From Platanthera guangdongensis (Eukaryota > Streptophyta > Magnoliopsida > Asparagales > Orchidaceae): 64,000 nt of DNA. The stretch spans positions 21,837,194 to 21,901,193 of the forward strand of contig CM077149.1 of NCBI GenBank assembly GCA_039583875.1. Direction: 5' to 3'. Both the position numbers and the translations under genes were made by a program. Each line of letters begins with the position of its first letter. Positions within the stretch are counted from its first letter, which is position 1. Shown here piece after piece: positions 1 to 12,842 of this stretch. A model generated the notes under the pieces. The model made no database searches. It was not told the DNA's origin and saw nothing but the letters and a program-made list of their open reading frames with translations.

Positions 1-3000
1 AAGATTGCCTCCAACAAATGTGCAGAAACCTGAAGTCAATTTGCGGTCCCCTTTGTCATCCGCATAGCTTGAATCAGAGTACGCTTCAACCCTAAGGTGA
101 CCATTTTTCTGAAATAGGAGTCCTTTCCCTGGAGCAGCTTTAATATACTCTAATATCCTCAGAGCAGATTGTAGATGACACTCCCTCGGAGCTTGCATGA
201 ACTGGCTCACCTTGCCAACAGCATAAGAGATGTCGGGTCTGGTTACCGTGAGATATATGAGCTTGCCCACCAGATGCCGGTATCTCGTAGGATCGGAGAG
301 AAGAGGTGAGTCATCTGTCCAAGTTTTGTCTTCTCCAACAGCCATAGGACAACGTGTAGGTTTAGCACCAGTCAGTCCTGCCTCCTTTAAAAGATCAAGA
401 GCATACTTCCGTTGTGAAAGGACCATGGAGTTGGGCTTTCTAGAGATTTCAATCCCCAGAAAGTATTTCGGGGAGCCCATATCCTTTGTGACCAGATGTT
501 GATGAAGGTGTTTCTTGGTCATCAATATCCCATCCTGGTCATCGCCAGTAAGAAGAATGTCATCAACATAAACCGCAAGAACAACAAGACCAGAGGCGGT
601 TTTCCGAACAAACAAGGAGTGATCTGCTGAGCTTCTTGTAAAACCAATGGCCGCAACAATGCCACTGAACTTGTCAAACCAGGCACGAGGACTCTACTTG
701 AGGCCATAGATAGCCTTCTTTAGCCGGCATACCCGTGTCTCCCCCTGAGCAACATACCCAGGAGGTTGCTCCATGTAAACATCCTCCTGCAGATCACCAT
801 AGAGGAAGGCATTCTTAACATCTAGCTGCGAGATGGGCCAATCCTTGTTGACAGCCACAGAGAGAAGAACCCGAATAGTGCTGAGACGAGCCATGGGAGA
901 GAAAGTGTCAAAGTAATCAATCCCATAAGTTTGGGTAAAACCCTTGGCAACCAGGCGAGCCTTATAACGATCCACACTGCCATCCGGGAGAAACTTCACC
1001 ACGAAGACCCAGCGACAGCCAACAACATCTGTGCCGAAAGGAGGAGGAACAAGGGTCCAGGTACCCCGTTCAGTGAGAGTAGCAATCTCCTCATACATGG
1101 CAACTTTCCAATGAGGAATAGTAAGGGCCTCCTGGTAGGAACGGGGGGTGCCAGTGGCCGAGATAGCCAGTGCAAAAGCTCGGCCAGCAGGGGTAAGACG
1201 ATCATAGGAAACAACTGCAGCAAGCGGGTGTTGGGTACAGGCCCGAACCCCTTTGCGAAGAGCAATCGTGAGATCCAGGTCAGCAGGTGCCGCAGTATCC
1301 GGAGTATCCGTGGTGGAGAGAGCTGGCCCGGGAGTAGAGAGAGATGGCAGCGGAGTGGAGGAAGAAAGCGGAGTAGAGGGTGGAGATGATGAGGATGGGG
1401 AAGACGGTGGAGTGGGTGGAGAGGGCAGAACAGCAGTGGGAGCAGAGGGAATGGATGGATTGGTATGAGAAGTAGGATCAGGAGGAGTAGAAGAGGAAGC
1501 GAGAGAGAAGTAAGAGGCATTGGCAAAGAAGGTGACATCCACAGAGACAAATTGCTTGCGGGTAACAGGGTCAAAGCAGCAATATCCTTTCTGAGTGGGA
1601 GAGTAGCCCAGAAAGACACATTTGGTGGCATGTGGTGAGAGTTTGTCACGGGTGGCAGCGGGAGAGTGCACAAAAGCGGTGCACCCAAAGATGTGTAGAG
1701 GAAGAGGAAAGGGATCCTTGTTTGGATAAAGAATGGAGAAGGGGGTAGCACCGTGGAGAACTGTGGAGGGAAGGCGATTGATGAGATAGCAGGAGAGGAG
1801 TACATCATATTCCCAATAGGAGCGAAGAACATGCATTTGAGTCATCATAGTGCGAGCGACATCAAGGAGGTGACGGTTTTTGCGTTCCGCCACCCCATTT
1901 TGTTGGGAGGTGTAGACACAACTTGTTTGACGAATAACACCATGGTGAATACAAAAGGAGGAGAAGTCGTGGCTAAGATATTCCTTAGCATTGTCAGAAC
2001 GAAGGAGTTTAATAGACGTATCAAACTGAGTCTTAACCATAGAATAAAAGGAGGTCCAAACAGAGAACAGCTCGGAGCGATCTTTGAGAAGATATACCCA
2101 CGTACATCGAGAGAAATCATCAATGAATGTGACAAAATAGGAACTACCCCGACCGATGGTGAGGTTAGGAGCGGGACCCCATATGTCAGAGTGAACGAGG
2201 TCGAACGGACGGGAAGAGCCCCGACTTTGCATTGGGGGGAAGGATGAGCGGTGATGTTTGCCAAGTTGACATGCATCACAGTTTAGAGGAGGATGATGAG
2301 GAGGGAGGTGCGGCAAGAGCTGGCGGAGAATTCGGGGAGGAGCATGTCCAAGGCGAAGATGCCATTGGAGAAGATATGTAGAGGAGGAGGAGAAGGCGGA
2401 TAGAGCAGAAACGTTGTCGAGGAAGTAGAGGCCACCACTCTCAGTCCCGGTAGCAATCGTCCGTTGGGAGTCCGGATCCTGAAAAGTACAAAAGCTAGGG
2501 GTGAATATGACAGAACACCGTAGTTGCTTGCATAAAGAAGTAACCGATAATAAGTTGCACGGAAACTTGGGCACATAGAAGGTATCAGCCAAGCAGAGAG
2601 ATGGAGTGACTTGAACCATGCCCGTCCCATGGACCGGGGAGGGAGATCCATCAGCAACAATGACCGGGGGCAACTGAGCATGTGTGTCAAGAAGAGAGAA
2701 ACATTGAGGATTGCCTGCCATATGATTGGTTGCACCAGAGTCGATGAGCCATCTTCCGCGAGTAACAACATGAGCACTACCAGAAGAGGTGACCACGGAG
2801 GCGGACAGGCTGGAGGAGGGGAAAGCCATGGAGGCAAGAGAGGAGCAAGCTGCGACGATAAGAACAAGCCGCGAGAAGAGAAAAGAGCACCAAGCCGGGC
2901 GAACAGAAACAGGTCGGGCGGCTAGGAAGGCCGCTACCAAGAAGCAGAGCAAAGCAGAGGGAAAGAAGTCACACAGCTTGAAAAAGTCGGGCGAACAGAG

Positions 3001-3072
3001 GAGAACAGGTCGCACGGCAAAAGATGAGGCCGGCGCGACTAGCAAGCAGGAGCGGGTAGAAGGGAACAACAA
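1..3072 (-). pseudogene. Ty1/copia pol (protease-integrase-RT-RNase H), 5' part of element, one in-frame stop, runs off left edge
   Basis: Reading the minus strand from 3072, a roughly 110-residue hydrophobic, Ser/Pro/Ala-rich leader is followed by the protease motif [14 protein letters not shown]. Then come a GAG-pre-integrase HHCC zinc finger (WHLRLGH .. CDACQLGKH), an integrase core ([27 protein letters not shown]) and a copia reverse transcriptase ([21 protein letters not shown]). The frame stops at a TAG at 694-696, directly after KKAIYGLK, where the family has Q (CAG to TAG). It then continues in the same frame with SPRAWFDKF, the YVDD-box AVYVDDILL and the start of RNase H (YSDSSYADDKGDRK) to position 1. 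No gag UBN2 domain or CCHC knuckle precedes the protease. Lineage within copia is not resolved. The family assignment is firm; inactivity is inferred from the stop. Confidence 0.93.
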
Positions 3073-3391
3073 GTAGAGCGCGAACAGCAGCGGCTAGCAA
3101 GAGGTCAAAGGCACAGCGGGGAAGAGGTCGCGCGGACTGAAAAGGCCGAGCGAACAGAAGAGAGAAGAAGAGCAGGTGACCGCGACCAAGATGCGGGTGA
3201 GAAAGGAACAACCCGCACGGTCAGGCAGATCACAGCAGCAAACCGCGAGTATAGGGGCAAGCCGATAGAAACAAGCCGCTCGAACAGGGCAGCGGACAGA
3301 AGAGAAGGCAAGCCGCGAGAGAGGTCGCGGATAGCGGAAAACAAGCCGCTAGAAGCAGAGAGTGCACAGAATCAGGAGGAAATGATCGTGT
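3073..3391 (-). other. Copia leader between PBS and pol: repetitive purine/CG-rich DNA where gag should be
   Basis: On the plus strand this stretch is a loose repetition of words such as AAGCCGC, GAACAG, AGAAGAG and GGTCGCGCGG. It shows no gag-like open frame on the minus strand. In an intact copia element about 1 kb or more of gag would lie here, so gag has been deleted or never belonged to this lineage member. The low-complexity composition extends into the first part of the pol reading frame (about 2790-3072). Confidence 0.6.
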
Positions 3392-3403
3392 CCTCTGATA
3401 CCA
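3392..3403 (-). other. Primer-binding site (initiator tRNA-Met type) of the left copia element
   Basis: The minus strand reads TGGTATCAGAGG immediately downstream of the LTR end. This is the usual plant copia primer site complementary to the 3' end of initiator tRNA-Met. It fixes the LTR boundary at 3404. Confidence 0.9.
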
Positions 3404-3774
3404 TGTTAAAAGTAGCGAAAAGAAAAGAGCAAACGGATAGACTTTTGAATAATTGAAATTTTATTATCCAAAAAAGGTATCTATTACAAAGGTATGCCCT
3501 CCTTTATATAGAATGGAGGAGAGATGAGAGAATACAAATAAGAGATGTGGGACTATAATTTACAGGACTAAGCTGACTATACAAAACAAACCGCACAAAC
3601 CGCGCGGTTAGACAGCAGGGTAAACCGCACGACTACCACCAGAGAGGAAGAGAGACTGCCAGGGTAGACCGCCATACCGCCCGGTCTCCAAGCCGGCTGA
3701 GACAAACCGCCAGACCGCGCGGTCTTCAACCCGCCAAGACAAACCGCCAGACCGCCCGGTCACCAACTTCAACA
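3404..3774 (-). repeat. 5' LTR (371 bp) of the left copia element
   Basis: Bounded by TGTTAAAAG at 3404 and TTCAACA at 3774 on the plus strand, giving TGTT..AACA termini, with the PBS abutting the low-coordinate side. The 3' LTR lies beyond the left edge, so the target duplication (expected to begin TACCG at 3775) cannot be verified. The element inserted into the Athila/Tat-type LTR that resumes at 3775. Confidence 0.85.
3598..3762 (-). repeat. GC-rich palindrome cluster in U3 of the copia LTR
   Basis: Contains AACCGCGCGGTT (3598-3609, a perfect palindrome) and AGACCGCGCGGTCT (3712-3725, a perfect palindrome). It also contains near copies TACCGCCCGGTC (about 3675-3686) and AGACCGCCCGGTCA (about 3749-3762), among many AACCGC words. 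In element orientation this is the U3 side of the LTR, where promoter or enhancer sites are expected. Confidence 0.8.
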
Positions 3775-4847
3775 TACCGCCTACTCGTTTGAGTAGGACT
3801 CGCACTTTTATTGCTTTCATTTCCAGCCTACTCGTTTGAGTAGGACTTGAAGTTTTATCGCTTTCATTTCTCGCCTACTCGTTTAAGTAGGACTTGCATT
3901 TTATCACTTTCCATTACTGCTTTCATTTACTGCTTTCATTTACCGCCTACTCGTTTGAATAGGACTCGCACTTTCAGTTCTACATTTCTTTTTGCAAGTC
4001 ATCCCCATTCCAATGAGTGGCTAACCGCTCTTAGCCCTCAATATCGAAGAGCATTGGGACAGATAAAATCTCTTTAAATAATTAAAGGTCCTCTTTTTCT
4101 TGTTAATTAAATTACTTAAGGTTTGCCCCGGGTTTACGACGCTTAGAACCACATATCAATATGTGGGCTCTATTTTCGTAGTCCATACGCTAACTAGCGG
4201 AGAGTCCGTGCGTATGAACCGATCACCCCTGGGTTAAGGAAGTTTTGCACTAACCCTCGAGAAATGAGGCGCGGAATTCTACCGGATTGGGTTCCATACC
4301 AAATAGCGGTGTTCTTAGCATAATGCGGGCATTAAGAGGAATCCTTCGTCGGACGAGAGCCCGGTCGAATAGTCTTAATATTCAGGTGAGCGATAGTTCT
4401 AGAGATATGTGAGCTCATGTTTGTGGAACCTCCACGGCCAAGTCTCCGCTTAATTAATTTGAAATTTAGGATCTCTATTTATTAAAAGTTATTTTAGTTC
4501 AAATTCAATTCGGTAGCATTGTGCTAAATTCTTCATCGGCTCCTTTTTAATGTTTGTTTTTTGTTTTTATATATATAAATAATAACCCGACAAGTTATTT
4601 TTTGTAAAATAATAGTCCACTTCAGGGAAGAGTAGAAATAATCAACCCGTCCCCGAGAACAATACGACCCCGATATTCCTCACCGGAATATCTTGTACTA
4701 CATGTGATAGGTGCACTTGCCTCCTTTCGTTAAAACTCGGTTTCAACTTTTTTATAGATAATAAATCCGCTCCCTCCGTTCTTCCAAAATAAAACCACCC
4801 TCTTTTCAAAAAATAAACCCGCGGAGCTCCGCGAGTCATAACCATCA
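3775..4847 (+). repeat. Right part of an Athila/Tat-type long LTR (copy 1), left part displaced by the copia insertion
   Basis: Homologous along its length to about 8475-9564. Shared landmarks include the CCTACTC..GAGTAGG hairpins, a segment ending in CCACATATC, the run GAGGCGCGGAATTCTACCGG and the final AACCATCA. It ends at 4847 just before a tRNA-Asp-type PBS. The start lies to the left of the copia element, outside the window. Divergence from copy 2 is clearly visible (many substitutions and indels), so this is an old element. Confidence 0.8.
3780..3962 (+). repeat. Hairpin array, unit CCTACTC-GTTT-GAGTAGG, four copies
   Basis: Copies at 3780-3797, 3827-3844, 3874-3891 and 3945-3962. Each has 7-bp complementary arms around a GTTT spacer and is separated from the next by GACTYGCATTTT..GCTTTCATTT-like linkers. 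The first period is 47 bp. The 3874 copy has GTTTAAGTAGG and the 3945 copy GTTTGAATAGG, each breaking or weakening one pair. Confidence 0.85.
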
Positions 4848-4853
4848 AGTTTT

Positions 4854-4872
4854 TGGCGTCGTTGCTGTGGAG
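4854..4872 (+). other. Degenerate primer-binding site (tRNA-Asp type) after LTR copy 1
   Basis: TGGCGTCGTTGCTGTGGAG resembles the TGGCGCCGTTGCCGGGGA site used by Athila-like gypsy elements. It lies 6 bp after the LTR end AACCATCA, a gap usual for that group. Several substitutions mark it as decayed. Confidence 0.7.
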
Positions 4873-5234
4873 TTTTCGTGTTGTTATTTCGAACTCTAGA
4901 AAACTATTACTTTACCTATTTCTATATATAATAAAAAAATGACCAACAAAAATTAATAGTAATAATAATAATAATAAATTACTTTAAAAAAACAAACAAA
5001 AAACTTTTAAAAAATTATCATATTATTATTATCTATAAAAACAAAAAAAATTGAAATGACGTCATTTCCTAAAAAATTTTAAAAAAACTAAAAAAACTAA
5101 AAACTAAAAAACTAAAAGATCTAAAGACTAAAAATCAAAAAATCTAACAAACTAAAAAAAAATAAAAAACCTAAAAAATAAAAAAACTAAAAAAAACCCA
5201 CCTAAAAATCAACTAAAAAACAAACAAAAAATAA

Positions 5235-5291
<57 letters not shown>

Positions 5292-6838
5292 ATTTGTTAT
5301 TAAAAATGTATGTATCTATAGCAAAAAAATCGATATATAATAATTTGTTTTCGTTTCTCTCATTTTTCATTTTTCGCACTTATATTTTCTGCACCAATCA
5401 AAAATACTAAAAAATTGCAAAAATTTAAAACTTCAAAAAAAAAATTCTTGTTTTTATAATCAAAAACACAAAAAAAATTTAAAAAAAACAAAAAATTCAA
5501 AAAACTTATAACACAAAAATTCAAAAAAATTATCTTTTACTTTGTAAATTTTTTTGTAAAAAATCTTTCTATTTCCCCCTCTTTTCTTTGTAAATAACAC
5601 ATCTTTCTCTCCCCTTTCTTGTAATTAATTTCATAAAAACTAAAAAAAATCAAAAAAATTTAGAAAATCCAAAAATCCTAAAAAGAGAATAACTCTGAAA
5701 AATCCAAAAAAAAAGAAAATAAGCAAAAATACAAAAAAAGATAAAAAATACAAAAATACCAAAAATTTTGTTTATTATGAAACAAATAAATCGAATATTT
5801 CATTCTTATCCCCTTTTCTCTCTCCAAAAATCTAGTTGTGATTTAATTTATAAGCGAATTTTATTAATTCTTTGTTTACTATTCGTTTATTAATTGGAGA
5901 TCGATAGATTTAGATATCTAGAGTTAAGTTTTAAAAAATTCAGTATGTCTTTTTTATTTTAGATAAGGGACTTGTTTTCAGCACAACTTCTAATTTATCT
6001 AAATAGTTGCACATTTATTTTGTGAGAAAATAACAACCCTAGATTTCAAATTATGTTTACTTCAAGCTTTTTTTGAAATATAGGAACGTTCAATTTATAA
6101 AGGTTGCTCTCAAAATTTTTTTTATTAAATCTAGTTTTCTTTCTGAAAAAAAAACATCTCTTTTTTATGTCTTACTTGGCATGATTTTGATCTTTAAAGG
6201 AACCTACGTCAATGGGAATAAGATTTCGTTCCGTAAACATAGACATCCAATGTTTTTAAAAGATTATATGTTACGCAGTAAGATGATAAAATGCATTACT
6301 CCTATACATATACATTGCGTCATTATGAAGTTGTTCAAAAAAATATTATATGTTATGAAAAATAAGATTTCATTTTCCTAAACATCCACATTTAAACCAG
6401 AAAATTCATGAGAGGTTTGAGCGAAAAAATAGACCTCACCTCTAAGTCAAAGCCCTCTTCATAAACCACAACATCCCCCTCCGCCAATTTCAAATGATTC
6501 TAGATTTAATTTTAAAATCTTTTTGAGAGCATAATTTTTAAATTACATTATTTCCTTTAATTCTTATAAGCTAAAGTTTCTATAATTCCAATCTATTTTT
6601 GTTAACCTAACAAATACAATTTTTTTCTTTTTATTTGATTATATCGAGAAGTTTTTAGCTGAAACTCATCCTCTATTTAGTTTTTGTCATAATTTAGGAC
6701 TTAACTATTATACCACGGATAATTATTTTGATCTTTCTTTCGATTAATTCAAGAGGTAGCAAAACTTAGGATATCTTTTAATTCGTTATAAGTATATCTC
6801 CAACTTTTGCTCTGGAATAGCAAAAGCTTAAGTATGGG
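4873..6838 (+). mobile_element. Non-coding internal region of a LARD-like Athila/Tat-type element
   Basis: About 2 kb lying between a PBS and a PPT-like AAGTATGGG (6830-6838) directly before the second LTR. No gag or pol homology is visible in any frame. The first 900 bp is extremely A-rich, with repeated CTAAAAAACTAAAAA words (about 5080-5220). Internal DNA without coding capacity between long LTRs fits a large retrotransposon derivative (LARD), but deep decay of a former autonomous element is also possible. Confidence 0.6.
5237..5288. repeat. (TA)n microsatellite
   Basis: Uninterrupted TA dinucleotides of about 50 bp embedded in A-rich DNA. Confidence 0.98.
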
Positions 6839-7034
6839 TGTATTTGATAAGTTGTAAATATAAGTATTTTTACGCACATTACTTAAGTCATTTTAATTTA
6901 TTTTCGTTATTTTTTGTTAATTTTCTTCAATAAAATGATTCTTTTTTGTAAATATTATTCTAACTTAGCTTTAAATTTGTTTTCATAACTTTTTCAGGAA
7001 AAGTCAAAAATTCTAAATTAAATTCCCGTGTACT

Positions 7035-7560
7035 TCTCAGTCACGCCCGTGACGTGAGCGTGTTACTTGATCCTAACAGAAAGTTACCGCCAGCTTGACG
7101 ATCGGCGTTCGACGTTCATCGAACTGCCCGGCACGCCCGTGTCCCGATTCGACACGCCCGTGGCACGCCTGTGACACGTCATCGCCACTCGATGCCATCG
7201 ACACTTGACTCCAGACAACCACTCGATGCCACCGCCACTCGACGCCAGCCAACCACTCGATGCCATCGCCATGCGGCGCCATCTCCATTCGACGATCGTC
7301 GAATCGTCTGTCATGCCCGTGTCAATATTCGACATGCCCGTGACCAATCCACCTGTCCCAGACAAGACATCGCTGGCGACAAAATGACATGATGCCTTCC
7401 CTAGATAAACATCCCTGACATGCCTCCCCAACATGCCCGTGACCGCAGGGTCACGCCCGTAACTTCCACGTGTATAGCCCCAAAGTCAAACCAGTAATAA
7501 ATTTTGTGGATCACTTCAGCAACAGTAGCTACAAGCCCGTGACCTGAGGCGTGTAATCTG
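7035..7560. repeat. Cluster of CACGCCCGTGAC-like motifs plus a CACTCGATGCCATCG repeat
   Basis: GTCACG-CC-CGTGAC at 7041 is a 6-bp inverted repeat around CC. Related CGCCCGTG or GCCCGTG words recur near 7134, 7158, 7314, 7337, 7434, 7454 and 7533. Between 7185 and 7290 an imperfect unit of about 36 bp (ACCACTCGATGCCATCGCC) repeats about three times. Several open frames drawn here (for example 7073-7434) are by-products of this repetition. Confidence 0.75.
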
Positions 7561-8334
7561 GAAATTTTTGATAATAAATAGAACTTCTCTGTAATGTCTA
7601 AGGGTTCGTTTTTTTTGGACCATTTTTCTTAGGGTAGGTGTTGCTCTGGTGTTTTCCATGCTATGTAAAGGAAATTTCTCCCCCTCTCTTTAGTTTTTGT
7701 TTTAGCTTTCCTTGTAACTCGTTGTTAACTTAATAAAATTTGTAGTTTTCTTCCCTTATATGTTTTTGGAATGCATCTGAGCAACCTACTCTAAGTGATC
7801 TTTTGTATCTTTTTTTTTGTTTTCAAGCTATTATTTCGCTTAGTTTAGTTCTAGGATCTCTTATAAGTAGTTGTTATAATAGCATTTTTTTCTCATGCCC
7901 CTTAGCTTTTTATAGCTTTTTATGTTGATTTTGTTCTTCATTTCATTCTTATAAATTCGTAAAAGTGTTTTTAAAGTGTTTTCCATTTTTCTTCAAGTTA
8001 GGTTTTCCTTTTTAGGTTGTAAAACTTTTTGTTCTTTTCAATTTTATTTCCACTTTTTAAACACTTTTATCAAGTAATAAGAATGGAATTATAATCGTTT
8101 TAATTTTTGAGCATTTCGATTTTTGTTTTAAACCTTTGCTCGATTAATTTTTATTTTCCTTTTTTAGGCACTTCTATCACATTCTAGGAGTAGAAATATA
8201 ATTATTTTAATTTTTCAATCACTTTGTTTTTCTCATTTTATATGTGTGCGTGAGTCTATGAGTTATATTTTATTCAAGTAGAGTGTGTGCATTTTATTTT
8301 ATGTAGAGTGTGTGCATGTGTGCATCTATTTCCT

Positions 8335-8680
8335 CCTACTCGTTTAAGTAGTACTCGCTTTAATTTCAAGCCTACTTGTTTGAGTAGGACTTGTCATTTT
8401 CCGCCTACTCATTTGAGTAGAACTTGTCATTTCCCGCCTACTCGTTTGAGTAGGTATTGTAATATTGCTGCTTTGATTTACCGCCTAATTGTTTGATTAG
8501 GACACGCAATTTTACAGCTTTCATTTTCCTCCTACTTGTTTGAGTAGGACTCGTAATTTTACTGCTTTCATTTCCCGCCAACTCGTTTGAGTAGGACTTG
8601 CATTTTATCGCTTTCCTTTACTGCTTTCATTTACTACTTTCATTTATTGTTTTCATTTCCCGCCTACTCGTTTGAGTAGG
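8335..8680 (+). repeat. Hairpin array CCTACTC-GTTT-GAGTAGG, eight or more copies
   Basis: Copies start near 8335, 8369, 8403, 8437, 8482, 8529, 8577 and 8662. Most keep pairing between arms. The 8482 copy reads CCTAATT-GTTT-GATTAGG, where the change in the left arm (C to A) is matched by a change in the right arm (G to T). Others use CCTACTT opposite GAGTAGG, a T-G wobble. This is the same array as at 3780-3962 in LTR copy 1. Confidence 0.85.
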
Positions 8681-9570
8681 ACTCGCACTTTCAATTCTGC
8701 ATTTCTTTTCGCAAGTCGTCCATATTCCGATGAGTGGCTAATCCCTCTTAGCCCCCAGTATTGAAGAGTTTTGGGACAGATAAAATCGCTTTAAATAATT
8801 AAAGGTTCTCTTTTTCTCGTTAATTAAATTACTTAAGGTTTACTCTGGATTTACGACGCATAGAACCACATATCGATGTGTGCACTCTATTTTCGTAGTT
8901 CATATGTTATTTAGCCGAGAGGTCGTGCATATGGACCGATCACCCCTGGGTAAAGGGAGTTTCACACTAACCCCCGAGAGAGGAGGCGCGGAATTCTACC
9001 GGATTGGGTTCCCACCCAATAGCGGGGTTCTTAGCGTAATACGGGCATTAAGAGGAATCCTTTGTCGGATGAGAGCTCGGTCGAATAGTCTTAATGTTAA
9101 GGTGAGTGATAGTCTTAGAGATAGTTGAGCTCATGTTTGTGGAATCTCTACGGCCAAGTCTCCGCCTTAATTAATTTGAATTTAGGATATCTATTTATTA
9201 AAAGTTATTTTAGTTTAAATTCAATTTGGTACTGTTGTGTTATTTCTTCATCGACTTTTTTTAATGTTTATTTTCTGTTTTTTATATATATAATTCATAA
9301 ACCCAACAATTTATTCTCGGTAGAATAATAGTTCACTACAGGGAAGAGTAAAAATAATCAACCTATCTTTGAGAACAATACGACCCCGATATTTCTCATC
9401 GGAATATCCTATACTACACGCGATAGGTGTACTTGCCGCCTTTCGTTAAAACTCGGTTTCAACTTTTTTATAGATAATAAATCCGCGCGCCCTGTCCTTC
9501 CAAAATAAAATCAACCGCTTTTCCAAAAATAAACACGCGGGGGCGCCCCGAGTTTTAACCATCAACGTTT

Positions 9571-9590
9571 TTGTCGTCGTTGTCGGGGAC
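9571..9590 (+). other. Second PBS-like site after LTR copy 2
   Basis: TTGTCGTCGTTGTCGGGGAC follows the LTR end by 6 bp, just as the PBS follows copy 1. Only a 5' LTR should be followed by a PBS, so copy 2 appears also to have been a 5' LTR. Confidence 0.7.
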
Positions 9591-10929
<1,339 letters not shown>

Positions 10930-12790
10930 TATTCATTCCCCTCTTCAAGCAAGAGCCAGAGGTGTGACCTAACCTATTACATTTGGCACACTTCACATAG
11001 GCGGTGGATATCACTTTTTGCGTGGTACTCGGGTTCCTGCGAGACAAATGATGTGGGTATTTTATTTAACATGATTAGTGTTATTTTTCATAAATCGTTT
11101 GCCTGGATTTGCTGGAAAAGAAATATTCCTGATTGTAGAGATACCGTCAGGCGGTAGCTCACAGTGTTTGAATCCAAGCCCGAATTTTCCAGATCCCTAA
11201 CACTGATAACCCAATAGAATATCTAGAGATTTTTGGCCTATTCCAAACTTTTGGATAGCAAGGTTCAGGTCATGGATCTTTGCCTTTAACATGGTGTTTT
11301 TTGTGACCAGCATCACACACCAGTTTATGAATTTCTTCTTTTCATTCTCAATGAGGCTACGAGAAGTTTGAAGCTTCCTTTCCAAGTTCTTCCTCTCTTC
11401 AATGAGAGTGTTAATTTTGGAGGAAGTCTCGGAGAGGTTCTCTTCTAATTTTTTTATTTTGCACAAGGAGTGAGAGCACTATTGGCACTCAACCTTCTCT
11501 TTTCCACATTTCACTTATTCATTATTCACACATTTCAACTCCTTTCTCAGTTGTTTATTTTTAGATTTCAAAACACTATTCTTATTACCAACATCATCTA
11601 ATTTATCATAAAGAGTTTCATATAATTCAACGAGTTCTATGTTAGTGGACGGAGATATCTCAGTGTCTCTTTGGATACAGGATTCACCGTCTGATTCGTT
11701 GTGATGTTCCCCCATTAGACAGAGATTCGCCTCGTCTTCACTGCTTGAGATGGAGGTGCTTGACTTGTCAGAAATAGTATCATCCTATATCGAGGCTTTG
11801 AGCTCTTTCCTCTTTCCTTTGTATCTGTCTTGCCTCCCATTTTCTTCCTTTTGGAGCTTTAGGAAATCTCTCTTTATATGTACAGACATGTGACAGTGGT
11901 AGCACTCAGGAATAGACTTTTCTTCGTCGCTTTCCGTCCCCTTTGTCGATTGGGTCCACCTCCACTTCTCTATTGCACCTTTCTTTAGAAAACTTTTGTA
12001 CTTCTCTTATCTTTTTTGATCCTTCAGGAATATTCTAAATTCCCAAACAAATAAGCTTTCTTCACCTTCATCATCATACTCTTCTATTTTCAGTGCTAGA
12101 GCTTTCTTCTTTGGCTCCTTTGAGTATTCCTCACTTTGTATCTTCAACTCTAGTTCATGGATTTTTAGATTCCCAATGAGACTTTCAATTTCTATGGTAT
12201 TGATGTTATGTGACTCAAGAATGGTAGTCACTTTTGGATTGAACTGTGGAGGAAAAGAACGCAAGATTTTTCACACCAAGTCTCCATTTGTGAATGTCTT
12301 CCCGAGAGATCTAGAGGCGTTGACGATCTTCGTGAAGCGTGTGTACATGCTATCAACCTACTCATTGATCTCCATTTGAAATTGTTCATATTGAGAATTC
12401 AGTCAAAACAACATTGACTCCTTTATCGGAGAGGAACCTTCATGCGTTAGCTCTAGTAATCGTCATATATCAAACACAATATATCAATTGTATATTCAAT
12501 TAAATTTAGTTTTGTCTAACGCGCAAAAAAGAGACTTCATAGTTTTCGCATTGTTATTACATTTTAGTTTATCAGAGACATTTCATTTGTCATGTTGTTT
12601 CTCCAAAACTTGATCACCCATAGTGATAGTGGGTACAGTGTATTTCGTTTCGATCATGGTCCACACGTTCATGTTATATGCCATCAAGAAAATTTTCATG
12701 CGCGTTCTCCAGTGGCTATAGTCACTCCTCATAAACAGTGGGATCTGCTAACACCTTGGCCCTCAGGGAAAGCATGATTAATGTTGGTCA
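10930..12790 (-). pseudogene. Decayed Sirevirus (Ty1/copia) gag remnant
   Basis: Read on the minus strand from 12790, fragments occur in the order of a Sirevirus gag. A start region DYSHWRTRMKIFL (about 12680) is followed by the end of the UBN2 domain (FNPKVTTILESHNINTIEI, about 12240). A degenerate zinc knuckle (CYHCHMSVHIKRDF, about 11900) has lost its last Cys to Phe. Coiled-coil segments follow (11515-11715 and 11197-11466, ending LDILLGYQ), and an intact CCHC knuckle (CAKCNRLGHTSGSC) lies near 10955-10990. The frame changes repeatedly and stops abound. Pol is missing downstream. The element belongs to the LTR at 12843-14229. Confidence 0.85.
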
Positions 12791-12829
12791 TATTATTTCA
12801 AGATTTTAACCCTTTTTGAAGTAACCTCC

Positions 12830-12840
12830 CTCTGATATCA
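12830..12840 (-). other. Primer-binding site of the decayed Sirevirus
   Basis: Minus strand TGATATCAGAG, a one-base variant of the tRNA-Met site TGGTATCAGAG, placed 2 bp from the LTR end TCCAACA. Confidence 0.8.
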
Positions 12841-12842
12841 TT

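Larger units (their letters stand above)
6839..9564 (+). repeat. Athila/Tat-type LTR copy 2, about 2.73 kb
   Basis: Begins TGTATTTGATAAG immediately after a degenerate AAGTGTGGGG-type PPT and ends AACCATCA at 9564. The last 1.1 kb aligns with 3775-4847. No protein-coding frame is supported. Its first half carries CGCCCGTG motifs (7035-7560) and T-rich DNA, its second half the CCTACTC hairpin array and the conserved distal block (8700-9564). Boundaries rest on the PPT/PBS context, so they are good to a few bases. Confidence 0.78.

Noticed and set aside
931..2925. Plus-strand frames across the left copia pol (for example 931-1389, 1753-2247)
   Set aside because: Antisense shadows of the clearly homologous minus-strand polyprotein.
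4200..4300. Possible rRNA or tRNA-like conserved block shared with 8920-9010
   Set aside because: Conservation is explained by the two LTR copies; no cloverleaf or rRNA landmark seen.
7084..7434. 116-codon minus frame and overlapping plus frames
   Set aside because: Created by the CACTCGATGCCATCG and CGCCCGTG repeats of the LTR.
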